The notes: generated by a model not told the origin, from the sequence alone. 64,000 nucleotides of DNA from Planctomycetota bacterium (GCA_027623235.1 JAQBVJ010000001.1:62001-126000); one strand, 5' to 3'; counted from the first letter of the stretch, positions 53,004 to 62,075 are shown. Program-made: numbers and translations.

Positions 53004-54584
53004 ATGGCTCGATCAAAAACAAAAGCGGCCTCGCGGCCCGTGCCGCTGATTGGATTTCTCTGCCTGATGGCGGGCGGAGGGGTTCTCTATTCCGCGCCGA
53101 AGATCTCCGGGCAGTTTGGCGACCACAAGGCTCACGCCGCCGCCACTTTTGGAGTGACCGGAATCTTCCTGCTGCTGTGGGGCTTGCGACTCGTCGCGCT
53201 GAAGTTCTCGCCCAAAGCCGGCAGCAAGGTCAGCCGGTTAAACCGCAACCGGGTCATGCTGCCTCGCGAAGGCATGATGTATCTGCTGATCATGATCGTC
53301 GCGTTCGTTGGATCGCTGATCGGTCGAAACAACATGCTGATGCTGGTTTTTTCGATCATGGCCGGCCCGTTTATTCTCAACGGGTGGATCACGTTTACTC
53401 TGCTCAAACGAAACCGCGTCAGCCGTCAACTGCCGGAACGCGCGATGGTGGGCGAAGTCATTCCCGTCGAGCTGACTTTGCGAAACCGCAAGTTCTGGTT
53501 TTCCAGCTGGATGATGGTGGTCCGCGATCGGCTCAAGCATGAGGCACGGCTCAGCGATCCGCGGGCGGAAACGGAAACTCTGGAACCCGCCGTTCTGTTT
53601 GCGGGCGTGAGGCCGCGCAGGGAGCGGTCGGCGTGTTATGAGCTGCAGCTCAACCATCGTGGCCGGTACCTGTTTGGTCCGCTGGAAGTGTCGACACGGT
53701 TTCCGATCGGGCTTGTCGAGCGAGGTTTCATTACACACGCGCCGGGCGAGTTGATCGTGCATCCTCGTGTCGGGCGGATGACGCCGAAGTGGCGCAGGGA
53801 GTCTCAACTGGCGGCGGAAATGGTTCTGCAGCGACGTTCGCGAGCCGGCACGTTTCACGACGAATTCCACCATCTGCGCGAGTTCCGGCAGGGCGACAGT
53901 CTGCGGAGCATTCACTGGCGAACCTCCGCGCGGCTCAACGAACTGATGGTTCGCGAGTTCGAACAGAACCGCAACCGCAGTCTGCTGATGCTGGTCGAGT
54001 TGTGGCTGCCGAACGATCCCGAGCCGCGTGATTTTGACCGCGTCGAACTGGCGATCAGCTTCGCCGCGACCGCCTGCGTCGAGCACCTGCTGCAGACTCG
54101 GAGCGTGAATCAGGATCTGCTCATCGCCGGCGCTGCGATCACCGCATGGCACGCGAATTCCGGCGCGACGGCTGTGAACGCAGTCCTCGATGCGCTGGCC
54201 CTGGCCGAGCCCGGTGACGCGACCGGTTTTCACGACCTGCTCGAACAGGCTCACGTAGCGCAGTCGTCACTCAGCCGGGTCGTGCTCGTGACCACGCGAC
54301 CGCGGGGTGCCCTGTCGGAGGAAGTGGCTGAGTTCGAGCGGCTTCAGGGGGTCGAGATTTTTCACGCGACGCCAAAGGACCTCGCACCGTGGTTGACCCT
54401 CGACGTGGCGGGAACAGCGACGCAGACCGGTCGGCGACGCGGGCGGAGGGAAGACGATGCGGTCAACGGGGAAAGCACAGGTCGCGGGGATGCCGATCAA
54501 CCTGACCGGGAAGTCGAAGGACGGCTCGTCGCGTTACCGAAGACGCCGAAGGCCTCGCCGATTCTGAGAGAGGAGCTCTCATGA
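53004..54584 (+). CDS. DUF58 membrane protein
   Basis: 526 residues. Two membrane segments lie close to the N-terminus (RPVPLIGFLCLMAGGGVLYS, FGVTGIFLLLWGLRLVALKF), with another pair around 90-135 (MMYLLIMIVAFVGSLIGRNN, LVFSIMAGPFILNGWITFTL). The DUF58 core is FHHLREFRQGDSLRSIHWRT then SARLNELMVREFEQNRNRSL. DUF58 proteins are usually encoded between a MoxR ATPase and a transglutaminase; their role is unknown but appears membrane or envelope related. The next gene begins four bases before this stop (ATGA), so they are translationally coupled. The MoxR gene is at 1.5-2.6 kb instead of adjacent. Confidence 0.92.
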   Translation: MARSKTKAASRPVPLIGFLCLMAGGGVLYSAPKISGQFGDHKAHAAATFGVTGIFLLLWGLRLVALKFSPKAGSKVSRLNRNRVMLPREGMMYLLIMIVAFVGSLIGRNNMLMLVFSIMAGPFILNGWITFTLLKRNRVSRQLPERAMVGEVIPVELTLRNRKFWFSSWMMVVRDRLKHEARLSDPRAETETLEPAVLFAGVRPRRERSACYELQLNHRGRYLFGPLEVSTRFPIGLVERGFITHAPGELIVHPRVGRMTPKWRRESQLAAEMVLQRRSRAGTFHDEFHHLREFRQGDSLRSIHWRTSARLNELMVREFEQNRNRSLLMLVELWLPNDPEPRDFDRVELAISFAATACVEHLLQTRSVNQDLLIAGAAITAWHANSGATAVNAVLDALALAEPGDATGFHDLLEQAHVAQSSLSRVVLVTTRPRGALSEEVAEFERLQGVEIFHATPKDLAPWLTLDVAGTATQTGRRRGRREDDAVNGESTGRGDADQPDREVEGRLVALPKTPKASPILREELS

Positions 54585-56962
54585 AGACGGTCTTCCATGT
54601 AAGCATTTATTCCCTGATCGCGTTGTCCGGTCTGATCCTCACCATTGCAGAAGAATCCTTTTTCCCGACCGTGCTGACTGTGCCGGTGGCATTGCTGGCA
54701 TTGCTTTTGAACGAGCATCTGAAGGTTGTCCGTCTATCGGTTTTCTGGAGCAACCTGCTGGGCATTGCCGCGTTCGGCATCGCCGCGCTGGAACTGACTG
54801 GTGCGAATGTCGAAACACGCGTCCTGGCGGGAGCTCACCTGCTGACCTATCTGACCTGGATCGCACTTTTTCAGACCAAGCGTGGCCGGCAGTACTGGTG
54901 GCTGCTTGCCCTGAGCGTGATGCAGGTTGCGGTCTCGTCGATTCTGACCGAGCAGGGCCTGTTCGGCGTCCTGCTGACAGTTTACGTCTTCTTCGGGTTG
55001 TGGACACTGGCAGTCTTTTCGGTCTACCAGGCTCAATCCGGATTCGATCAGGCCGGTCATATCGGAGGCGGCTCGAAGAAAGAACTCATCGAGACAACGG
55101 GGCTGGCTCACCGTCAGAAGGATGAGTTTCGCAGCGCGATTCAGCTCGACCCGGACGAGCGGTGGTTCAACTTTCGCTTCGTCACGGGAGTCGTCACGAC
55201 ATCCCTGCTTTCGCTGTTCATCGGACTGTGTTTCTTTCTGGTCATCCCGCGTCTGTGGGTCGCGAGGCAGCCGAATGAGCTCGACAGTGACCCGCGATCG
55301 CGTCTTGTCACCGGCTTCACGAATGAAATTCAACTGGGCGAGATCGGGCAGATTCTCGAGAGCAACAAACCGGTTCTGCAGGTTCGGTGCTTTGACCGCG
55401 AAGCCAGCAAAGAAGTCGCCACCGAAGATCTTGCCGCACGGCTCGGCTACTCCGAACCGCTGTTTCGAGGCTCCGTCATGGGCCATTACGAAAAAGGCCG
55501 CTGGCACGTTCTGGACGACAGCCGCAACGTGATTGAGCTTCTTTCCGCACGCGGACATCATGGCAGTCGCTATCTGCAGCAAATCATTCTGCACGACGCC
55601 TCGACAAATACTCTGTTCGCGATGCACCCCATTCGAATGGCCGAAATCGAACCGGGCGAGAAGCTCCCTGAAGTCGACCTGGTGACCTCGATCCTGATGC
55701 GGCCTGAAAGCGAACGAGGGAGGGGATCCTACGAGTACGCGCTGCACACCTACGTGCCGAATCGACGGCAGAGGCCCGCACTCTTCGAAGTGAAATCATC
55801 GGAGGCCTACCGCGCCCGAAACCTTGCGCTCGACCGGTTCCTAAGACTGCCCGATGGGTTGAGTGCCATTCGACAGGCCGGGCAACAAATTGCTGAGGCC
55901 GCGCCGGCTGATCTCAACGAGTATCAGCGGGCCGAGTGGATTGCACAGCAGGTCGAGGCTCACCTGCGCGACTCGGGCGAGTTTTCTTATTCGCTCAGCG
56001 CGGCAATCACAGACACGTCAATTGACCCGGTCGAGGATTTCTACGTGAACCGGAAGTCAGGTCACTGTGAGTACTTTGCCTCAGCGATGGCGCTGATGCT
56101 TCGCGCGGCAGGCGTCCCCTCGCGACTGGTCAGCGGTTTCAAAGGTGGCGAACGAAGCAGCTACTCGGGGGCGTTCGTCGTCGAGGAGCGACATGCTCAC
56201 GCGTGGGTCGAGGCAATGGCCGGCAACATCTGGAAACCGTTCGACCCGACTCCCGGCGACGCCCGCGCAGCCAGCGTCAAAGAAATCGGCGACGACCGAT
56301 CGATCGCCGCAGAAATGCGAACACTGGTCACTGGCCTGTGGCATCAACGCATCGTTCGAATTTCGCTGAATGAGCAACGTCGTCTGATCTACGGTCCGCT
56401 GAGTGAGGGTCTTAAACACGCGACGGGCTCGACCGTCACGCCGGAAACCTGGAAAGAGATCCTGAAGTTCGCCAGAGATCCCACACGCTGGTTCAGCGGA
56501 ACGACCTTCGTCGCAACATTCATCTTTGCAGGAGTCGTGTTGCTGCTTCGCCGTTTCTGGCAGAAGCTCGCGCTGTCGGAAATCGGGCTGGTGGAGCGAT
56601 TTGTCCTCGCCATTCGCGACTGGCTCGAACGAAGGCGGGAGCGGCGTGAACTGTGCCGGGTGGATTTTTACGAGCGATTCACAAAAGTCCTCGCCCGGCA
56701 CGGCATTCGCCGAGGCCGATCAGAGACACCGCTGGAGTTTGCCGAAGCCGCTCAGCAGCGTCTCGAAGAGATTCTTGCCGACACCGGACTGACCGGATTT
56801 CCGGACAATCTGGTTCGCAAGTTCTACGACGTTCGTTACGGTGACGCTTCTCTGGAGCCGCGTGACAGCCAGGCGATCAGCGACCTGCTGACCCGGCTTG
56901 AAGGAGCTCTGACAACAAAGAAAAATGGCTCGGCCAGACGGCCTGCTAAAGTTCAATCCTGA
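54581..56962 (+). CDS. TgpA-type membrane transglutaminase-like protein
   Basis: 793 residues. The N-terminal DUF3488 part has about six membrane helices (residues 5-225, with TGVVTTSLLSLFIGLCFFLV as the last). A large soluble region follows with the transglutaminase/protease core: catalytic C496 in RKSGHCEYFASAMALMLRAA, H540 in ERHAHAWVEAM and D555 in KPFDPTPGD. A further membrane helix (WFSGTTFVATFIFAGVVLLL, about 630-650) precedes a C-terminal DUF4129-like domain. The full triad suggests an active periplasmic enzyme that cleaves or cross-links proteins or envelope polymers. It overlaps the DUF58 gene by four bases and is followed 39 bases later by an M48 peptidase gene. Confidence 0.94.
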   Translation: MKTVFHVSIYSLIALSGLILTIAEESFFPTVLTVPVALLALLLNEHLKVVRLSVFWSNLLGIAAFGIAALELTGANVETRVLAGAHLLTYLTWIALFQTKRGRQYWWLLALSVMQVAVSSILTEQGLFGVLLTVYVFFGLWTLAVFSVYQAQSGFDQAGHIGGGSKKELIETTGLAHRQKDEFRSAIQLDPDERWFNFRFVTGVVTTSLLSLFIGLCFFLVIPRLWVARQPNELDSDPRSRLVTGFTNEIQLGEIGQILESNKPVLQVRCFDREASKEVATEDLAARLGYSEPLFRGSVMGHYEKGRWHVLDDSRNVIELLSARGHHGSRYLQQIILHDASTNTLFAMHPIRMAEIEPGEKLPEVDLVTSILMRPESERGRGSYEYALHTYVPNRRQRPALFEVKSSEAYRARNLALDRFLRLPDGLSAIRQAGQQIAEAAPADLNEYQRAEWIAQQVEAHLRDSGEFSYSLSAAITDTSIDPVEDFYVNRKSGHCEYFASAMALMLRAAGVPSRLVSGFKGGERSSYSGAFVVEERHAHAWVEAMAGNIWKPFDPTPGDARAASVKEIGDDRSIAAEMRTLVTGLWHQRIVRISLNEQRRLIYGPLSEGLKHATGSTVTPETWKEILKFARDPTRWFSGTTFVATFIFAGVVLLLRRFWQKLALSEIGLVERFVLAIRDWLERRRERRELCRVDFYERFTKVLARHGIRRGRSETPLEFAEAAQQRLEEILADTGLTGFPDNLVRKFYDVRYGDASLEPRDSQAISDLLTRLEGALTTKKNGSARRPAKVQS

Positions 56963-57001
56963 GCATCTTCATTCTGACAGGATTCCAACGGGACCGACCT
57001 C

Positions 57002-58264
57002 ATGTTTGACGACGATTTTCTGGACGGAGAATTTGAAGGCGGCGTTTTCAGCAAGGACATCGACGGCGGCCGCGCGGGTGCCAGCATTCGGATGGACGAT
57101 CTTGGGCTGATCGCGCTGCTGTCGGACGGCGAACAGTTTTTTCTCTCGTACAGCGAGTGCAATCTGGAAATCGGCGGAGCATCCGGCCGAATGGTCTTCT
57201 GCCGGAACGACGATCGCAGCCTCACCATTTTCTGTGAAGACAAAAAGTTTACTGCCGCACTGGAACGGGCTTCCGGCGGCGAACTGCTGGAGCGACTCGA
57301 AGAAATCAACGCGACCGGCCGCCGAAGATCACTCGCCGGACAGTTCGGCTTCTGGGGATTTCTTGTCGGGTGTGCGCTGCTTCTTGTCGGGGGCTGGTAC
57401 GGCATTCTCTGGGGAGCCCGCGCTGCAGTCCCTCATGTTCCGTTCACGGTCGATCAGCAACTGGGTGAGGCCGTGTACGAGCAGGCGCTCGACGAGGTCG
57501 CCCAGATGACCGGTGAGGAGAAGGTGACGTTGATCGAGGACGACGCCGTCCGGCTTCCGCTGCAGAAGCTGGTCGACGACCTGGCTGTCCACAGCCGAAT
57601 GCCGCAGGTCAAGTTTCAGGTCCTCGTGTGCGACACCGAGATCCCCAACGCCGTCGCGTTACCAGGCGGACGGATGATCGTCTTTCGCGGCCTGATCGAT
57701 CTGGTCGAGACTCCGGAAGAACTGCTGGCCGTACTCGCCCACGAAATGTCGCACGTCACGCTGCGGCACCATCTGCAGTCGATCGGCGAGTCCATCGGAG
57801 TCATCGTCGCGCTCGATATTCTGGTGGGAGATGTCGGCGGCCTTGTCGCGCTCGGAGCAGAAGCTCTGCGAGCAGCAGCTCTCATGAGCAAATCGCGCGA
57901 GCATGAACACGAAGCCGACCTGGAAGGGGTCCGGATGCTCCACAAGGCCGGCATCGATCCCGCCCACGCGATCGGCATGCTGGAGTCGCTTCCGCACGGC
58001 GATATTCCCGACGCTCTCGACTGGCTCAGCAGCCACCCGGACATCGAAGAACGCGTCGCAGCAATCCGCAAACTGGTTGATGAACTGCCACCCCGAGCGT
58101 ACAGTCCTCTCGACTTTGATCTTGAGGGTTTGCGGGCAGCGATGAGAAACCGGGTCGTCCCGGCAGAGGACGCTCCTGAGAATAAAGACGGTGACAGGAA
58201 GAAAGTAAACGCTGCCGACGCCAAACCGGAAAATGAGAAACGGGAAGAAGCCCTCGCAAAGTAA
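57002..58264 (+). CDS. M48 family metallopeptidase with membrane anchor
   Basis: 420 residues. The first 110 form a soluble acidic domain; a hydrophobic helix at about 118-140 (FWGFLVGCALLLVGGWYGIL) anchors the chain. The peptidase domain has the zinc-binding motif HEMSH at 247-251 in LLAVLAHEMSHVTLRHHLQS, the preceding NAVALPGGRMIVFRGLIDLV, and the third ligand region HEHEADLEGVRMLHKAG. These match HtpX/BepA/Oma1-type peptidases, which degrade or process membrane proteins. The C-terminus is Lys/Glu-rich. It lies in a rightward series between the transglutaminase and three AIM24-like genes. Oma1 and AIM24 both occur in mitochondria, though a functional link here is inference. Confidence 0.94.
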   Translation: MFDDDFLDGEFEGGVFSKDIDGGRAGASIRMDDLGLIALLSDGEQFFLSYSECNLEIGGASGRMVFCRNDDRSLTIFCEDKKFTAALERASGGELLERLEEINATGRRRSLAGQFGFWGFLVGCALLLVGGWYGILWGARAAVPHVPFTVDQQLGEAVYEQALDEVAQMTGEEKVTLIEDDAVRLPLQKLVDDLAVHSRMPQVKFQVLVCDTEIPNAVALPGGRMIVFRGLIDLVETPEELLAVLAHEMSHVTLRHHLQSIGESIGVIVALDILVGDVGGLVALGAEALRAAALMSKSREHEHEADLEGVRMLHKAGIDPAHAIGMLESLPHGDIPDALDWLSSHPDIEERVAAIRKLVDELPPRAYSPLDFDLEGLRAAMRNRVVPAEDAPENKDGDRKKVNAADAKPENEKREEALAK

Positions 58265-58323
58265 AACACTTCGCCAGCGACTGAAATCAAGCCGACTAAA
58301 CTTGCGCTTCTCTGGAGACCTCA

Positions 58324-58980
58324 ATGGAAGCTGAAACCAGAAACCGCCCTTCCTTTGCCAACATCAAAGTCGACCTCGGCGCGGGAGACCGCATCATCGC
58401 CGAAGCGGGTGCGATGGCCAGCATGAGCTCGTCCATCAACGTGACGACTCGCTGGAACGGCGGCTGCTTTGGAGCGTTTCTTCGACGTATCTTCGGTGGC
58501 GAAACTCTCTTCGTGAATGAGTTCACAACAGCCAGTCAGGGCGAACTCGTTCTCACGCAGCCGATGCCCGGCGATATCGAGTGCATCGAGCTGAAAGGCA
58601 CCACCTTGTTCCTGCAGCCCGGAGCGTTCCTGGCCTGTGAGCCGGGCGTGAACCTCGGGCTGGGCTGGGCCGGCATCGCCAGCTTCGTGGGGGGAGAAGG
58701 CCTGTTCCGCCTCAAAGTCAGCGGCAACGGAAAGATCTGGTTCGGAGCCTACGGCGGCATTTTCGCCAAAGAAGTGGAAGGCGAATACGTCGTCGACACC
58801 GGCCACCTGGTCGCCTACGAACCTTCAATCAGCATCCGAATGGGCATGGCCGGAGGCATCTTCTCCAGCTTCTTTGGTGGAGAAGGCCTCGTCACGAGGG
58901 TCACTGGCCCGGGCCGAATCTACATGCAGTCGCGGTCGCTTGACGGTCTGGCCGCATGGACCAACGGTCAAATCTGGTAA
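58324..58980 (+). CDS. AIM24/TIGR00266 family protein, copy 1
   Basis: 218 residues of beta-rich sequence typical of the AIM24 family: VDLGAGDRIIAEAGAMASMS, RRIFGGETLFVNEFTTAS, FLQPGAFLACEPGVNLGLGW and GEYVVDTGHLVAYEPSISI, ending with SSFFGGEGLVTRVTGPGRIY. The family folds as a tandem beta barrel, and mitochondrial AIM24 helps cristae organisation; the bacterial role is unknown. No signal peptide or membrane helix is visible. GGAG lies 7 bases before the ATG. It is first of three related genes in a row and follows the M48 peptidase by 59 bases. Confidence 0.92.
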   Translation: MEAETRNRPSFANIKVDLGAGDRIIAEAGAMASMSSSINVTTRWNGGCFGAFLRRIFGGETLFVNEFTTASQGELVLTQPMPGDIECIELKGTTLFLQPGAFLACEPGVNLGLGWAGIASFVGGEGLFRLKVSGNGKIWFGAYGGIFAKEVEGEYVVDTGHLVAYEPSISIRMGMAGGIFSSFFGGEGLVTRVTGPGRIYMQSRSLDGLAAWTNGQIW

Positions 58981-59063
58981 CCCCGTCCGCTCTTCAGCCA
59001 GCTGACTTGATCAACACTGAGTATCGCTCACCGTCACACCCGAGGCGGACAAAGGAAATCAGC

Positions 59064-59747
59064 ATGCAACACGAAATTGTCGCTCGTCCTGCTGCATCGG
59101 TTGTCAAACTCAACCTCGACGCCGGCGAAACCATCACCTGCGAAGTGGGCGCCATGCTTGCCATGTCGACTGGTATCAAAGTCGAAACGACTTCCGGCAA
59201 AAAAGGAGGCAAAGGCGGCGGTCTGATGAAGGGCCTTAAGCGAATGTTCTCCGGCGAGAACTTCTTCCTGAACCATTTCACCGCAGATCGGGCCGGCCAG
59301 ACACTGATCCTCGGCCCGCAGTTGATGGGAGACGTAGTCCACCACAACCTCAGCGGTACTCTCGTCGTGCAGGGTTCCAGTTGGCTCGCGTCCGAAGAGG
59401 GGATCGAAATTGACGCCAGCTGGCAGGGCTTCGGGAAAGCTCTTTTCAGCGGCGAAAGCATGTTCTGGGTGAAGTGCTCCGGCCACGGAGACCTCTTTCT
59501 GAACAGCTTCGGAGCGATTTACGAAGTCAACGTCGACGGTGGTTTCACTGTCGACACCGGCCACATCGTCGCCTTCGAGGACACGCTGCAGTTCAAAATT
59601 GGCAAAGCCGGAGCCAGCCTGATCGGCAGCTTCCTCGGTGGTGAAGGGCTGGTCTGTAAATTCACCGGCCAGGGGAAACTCTACTGTCAGAGCCACAACC
59701 CGCCGTCCTTCGGGGCACTCCTCGGCCCGAAACTTAAAGCGCGCTGA
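59064..59747 (+). CDS. AIM24/TIGR00266 family protein, copy 2
   Basis: 227 residues. The same block order as copy 1: LNLDAGETITCEVGAMLAMS, KRMFSGENFFLNHFTADRAG, GDLFLNSFGAIYEVNVDGGF, TVDTGHIVAFEDTLQFKIGK and SFLGGEGLVCKFTGQGKLYC. A Lys/Gly-rich loop (SGKKGGKGGGLMKG) replaces the first copy's segment near residue 45. Start 59064 follows AAAGGAAATCAGC; the frame upstream to 58956 overlaps copy 1 and is not used. Copy 2 is closer to copy 3 than to copy 1 (shared GGEGLV and TVDTG/VAFEDTL blocks). Probably a product of local duplication. Confidence 0.92.
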   Translation: MQHEIVARPAASVVKLNLDAGETITCEVGAMLAMSTGIKVETTSGKKGGKGGGLMKGLKRMFSGENFFLNHFTADRAGQTLILGPQLMGDVVHHNLSGTLVVQGSSWLASEEGIEIDASWQGFGKALFSGESMFWVKCSGHGDLFLNSFGAIYEVNVDGGFTVDTGHIVAFEDTLQFKIGKAGASLIGSFLGGEGLVCKFTGQGKLYCQSHNPPSFGALLGPKLKAR

Positions 59748-59814
59748 GCTGAATCCAGATTCACCCAGGTTCTGAATCATCCTCATTAAGCACCGCTCGA
59801 CGAAAGACTGACCC

Positions 59815-60513
59815 ATGAGCGATCTTCAGTTTGAAATCTCACAACGCCCGGACTTTGCCATCCTCACCGTGGACCTTGAGCAGGGCCAGCGAATCTTCGC
59901 TGAACCGTCCGCTATGGCCGCGATGGACCCGACGATTACCCTCAAGGCGGGATTCAAAGGCGGTTTGAAAAAGACTCTGGGACGCGCGCTTGGTGGCGAG
60001 TCGCTCATCATCAACACGTTCACGGCGGACAGAGGCCCCGGCGAGGTCGTCTTCGCTCCCGGAGCACCCGGCGACGCGATCCACTACGAACTGGATCGAA
60101 ACACGCTCTACATTCAGCGTGGGGCCTTCATGTGCCACTCAGACGGCGTTGAACTGACCGGCAAATGGCAGGGAGCCAAAGGTTTCTTCAGCGGCAAAGG
60201 TCTGGTTCTGCTGAAAGCCTCCGGTGAAGGCGACATCTTCTTCAACTCATACGGCGCCATCCTGGAAATCGACGTCGAAGATGAATACATCGTCGACACC
60301 GGATACGTCGTCGCCTTCGAGGATACTCTCCATTATGACGTCACAACCGTGCCTGGCATGAAGGTTGGCGGCAAATTGAAAACGTTCTTCTTCGGCGGTG
60401 AGGGGCTTGTCGTCCGATTCAGCGGCCAGGGCAGAGTCTGGGTCCAGACCCGGGCCGTCAACCCGTTCCTGACATGGGTCTTCCCTTACCGACCACAACC
60501 CAGCAACAACTAA
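59815..60513 (+). CDS. AIM24/TIGR00266 family protein, copy 3
   Basis: 232 residues. VDLEQGQRIFAEPSAMAAMD, GRALGGESLIINTFTADRGP, GDIFFNSYGAILEIDVEDEY, IVDTGYVVAFEDTLHYDVTT and FFFGGEGLVVRFSGQGRVWV repeat the family blocks. The chain ends with VQTRAVNPFLTWVFPYRPQP, a common AIM24 C-terminus. It is the last gene of the rightward series that begins with DUF58, then 129 bases separate it from tRNA-Val. The three copies have diverged enough to suggest different partners or a heteromeric complex. Confidence 0.93.
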   Translation: MSDLQFEISQRPDFAILTVDLEQGQRIFAEPSAMAAMDPTITLKAGFKGGLKKTLGRALGGESLIINTFTADRGPGEVVFAPGAPGDAIHYELDRNTLYIQRGAFMCHSDGVELTGKWQGAKGFFSGKGLVLLKASGEGDIFFNSYGAILEIDVEDEYIVDTGYVVAFEDTLHYDVTTVPGMKVGGKLKTFFFGGEGLVVRFSGQGRVWVQTRAVNPFLTWVFPYRPQPSNN

Positions 60514-60642
60514 TCGTCTGTAATTTCCCTGTGTATCATCGACCAGACTGCAATAACCGGCCCGGTCGCGTTAAGAACGACCACAGTCGCCGCTCAATTG
60601 CTTGACGAGACACAGACAACCGCGTAGTTTCCGCACGCCTCA

Positions 60643-60716
60643 GGACGATTAGCTCAGTTGGCTAGAGCACCACGTTGACATCGTGGGGGTCACTGGTTCA
60701 AGTCCAGTATCGTCCA
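60643..60716 (+). tRNA. tRNA-Val (GAC anticodon)
   Basis: All arms pair: acceptor GGACGAT/ATCGTCC, D stem GCTC/GAGC, anticodon stem CCACG/CGTGG with loop TTGACAT (anticodon GAC, reading GUC and GUU valine codons), variable loop GGGTC, T stem ACTGG/CCAGT with loop TTCAAGT. The discriminator is A and the CCA end is not encoded. Length is 74 bases. Confidence 0.95.
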
Positions 60717-60727
60717 CTTAAATCACA

Positions 60728-60762
60728 AGAGCCGCTGATCGAATACGGTCAGCGGCTTTTTT
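60728..60762 (+). terminator. Rho-independent terminator after tRNA-Val
   Basis: AGCCGCTGATCG pairs with CGGTCAGCGGCT (one mismatch) around a four-base loop, followed by six T residues, 12 bases after the tRNA. Confidence 0.88.
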
Positions 60763-61100
60763 CGTGGAATTTTCGGTAGCAGCGGCTGACCTCGGAAAGT
60801 TCAATCAGTTTGTGCCATTTGAGGCATGATTTCGTAAGTGGTTTTCGACCAATCACTTGCGGAGTTTCACTGTCCACTATCCTCGCCTCCTGCGTGAGCC
60901 TGGTTCGAGACCGCCTCGGGGAGCTTTTGGTCTCAATCCGAACCAAATCAGATCAACAGCTGGCAATCAATTTCTATAATGCGACTCAAACCACAGTTTG
61001 TCCCTAGATTACGTCGTGTGGCTGCGATCGATTGCTGATGACTGCCGCCAACCACGATCATGGCTGCGAATATTTATTGATCGACCGTCCGCAGTCGCAC
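60763..61100. other. 338-base stretch with no firmly supported gene
   Basis: A minus-strand frame about 60749-60946 (GRKPLTKSCLKWHKLIELSE) has plausible protein character but overlaps the terminator and has no ribosome-binding site; it may be a remnant. The stretch is more A/T-rich than the genes to its left and lies next to a tRNA, where insertions are common. No attachment-site repeat was found. Confidence 0.4.
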
Positions 61101-61868
61101 TCATTCGCAATAGCTCTGCTCCGCATTGCGTGCCGCTTCGATCACCATTTCGCCTGCCGCAGAAAACGCCGACTCCGGAAGTCGAGTTGACGGTGCAGTG
61201 ACGGTGATGGCACCAACCGGAATTCCATTCCGATCGCGCACGGCCGCCGCCACACAGTGAACGCCTTCCATCCCTTCAGCACAATCGATGGCGTACCCGA
61301 CGCCAACGATCTGCTGAAGCTCCTTTAGAAATGCACGGCGACCGGTGATGGTCGTTGGCGTGAAGCGTTTGAAAGTGATGCGTTCAGTCAGCTCTTCCCG
61401 TTCATCGTCCGGCAGTCCGGCGATCATCGCCTTTCCCGGTGCGCAGCTGTAGGCCGGGCAGCGAGCGCCCAGCTCCGCCGAGTACTTGAAGGGATGCGTT
61501 GAGACCAGCTGTTCCAAAACGACGTTCTCGGTTTCCACCAGACAACAGAGCTGAGTCGTTTCCCGTGTTTGTTTGCGCAGGCCTCGCATCGCCGGCAGGG
61601 CCGCTTCGACCAGGCCACGCTGTTGGCCCTGCGGCTGCCCCAGCAGCAACAGCTTGTTGGTCAGCGAGAATCTCTTCGAGACAGGGTCGCGCATCAGGTA
61701 GCCCAATTCCGTCAGTTCCTGGGTGATGCGAAACACCGAGGCAGAAGGATACCCGAGACGCTCAGTCAATTCAGAACTCGTTGCGCTGCGTGCGCCGGTG
61801 GCCAGGTACTCCAGCACCACCATGCCTCGCTGCAGGTTGGGAACGGTCGACCTAGTTTTGGTTACCAT
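61101..61868 (-). CDS. IclR family transcriptional regulator
   Basis: 255 residues. An N-terminal winged helix-turn-helix (residues about 10-70: VPNLQRGMVVLEYLATGARS, SELTERLGYPSASVFRITQE, LGYLMRDPVSKRFSLT) is followed by the IclR effector-binding GAF-like domain (LRKQTRETTQLCCLVETENV, PAYSCAPGKAMIAGLPDDER, GYAIDCAEGMEGVHCVAAAV). Such regulators sense small metabolites, often sugars or aromatic acids, and control adjacent catabolic genes. The start at 61868 has GGAG 11 bases upstream; the longer frame to 61970 is less likely. It is divergent from the GH2 glycosidase gene, its probable target. The operator was not identified. Confidence 0.92.
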   Translation of the reverse strand: MVTKTRSTVPNLQRGMVVLEYLATGARSATSSELTERLGYPSASVFRITQELTELGYLMRDPVSKRFSLTNKLLLLGQPQGQQRGLVEAALPAMRGLRKQTRETTQLCCLVETENVVLEQLVSTHPFKYSAELGARCPAYSCAPGKAMIAGLPDDEREELTERITFKRFTPTTITGRRAFLKELQQIVGVGYAIDCAEGMEGVHCVAAAVRDRNGIPVGAITVTAPSTRLPESAFSAAGEMVIEAARNAEQSYCE

Positions 61869-61951
61869 CGACTCGGTTTCTCCATACTTGAAAAGGAATT
61901 CACATATGAATAACATGGCGAGTGCCTTCCGTCTAGCGTTAGCCGAACTGA

Positions 61952-62074
61952 TTCGGCAGAGGCCCGACAAAGCTGGATGCGACCGAAGTCTCTGTCACTG
62001 CGATCGGTGGTAAGGCGAAACTCGTGTCGTTTGAAGCCCGCGAACTAAATTCGATTTGGGAGCAACGGGAGTAA
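61952..62074 (+). pseudogene. Remnant of a gene: 40-codon C-terminal fragment
   Basis: Just after an in-frame TGA, a frame reads FGRGPTKLDATEVSVTAIGG then KAKLVSFEARELNSIWEQRE and stops at 62072-62074. The composition and codon choice look like the end of a real protein, but there is no start codon or upstream coding sequence. It lies in the gap between the divergent IclR and GH2 genes and may mark a deletion or insertion boundary. Confidence 0.35.
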
Positions 62075-62075
62075 G

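Noticed and set aside
53238-54254. Minus-strand open frame of 338 codons opposite DUF58
   Set aside because: Composition is Arg/Gln/His-rich, and the DUF58 motifs on the plus strand are complete.
60643-60716. tRNA-Asp
   Set aside because: The loop TTGACAT places GAC, not GTC, at positions 34-36, which is valine.
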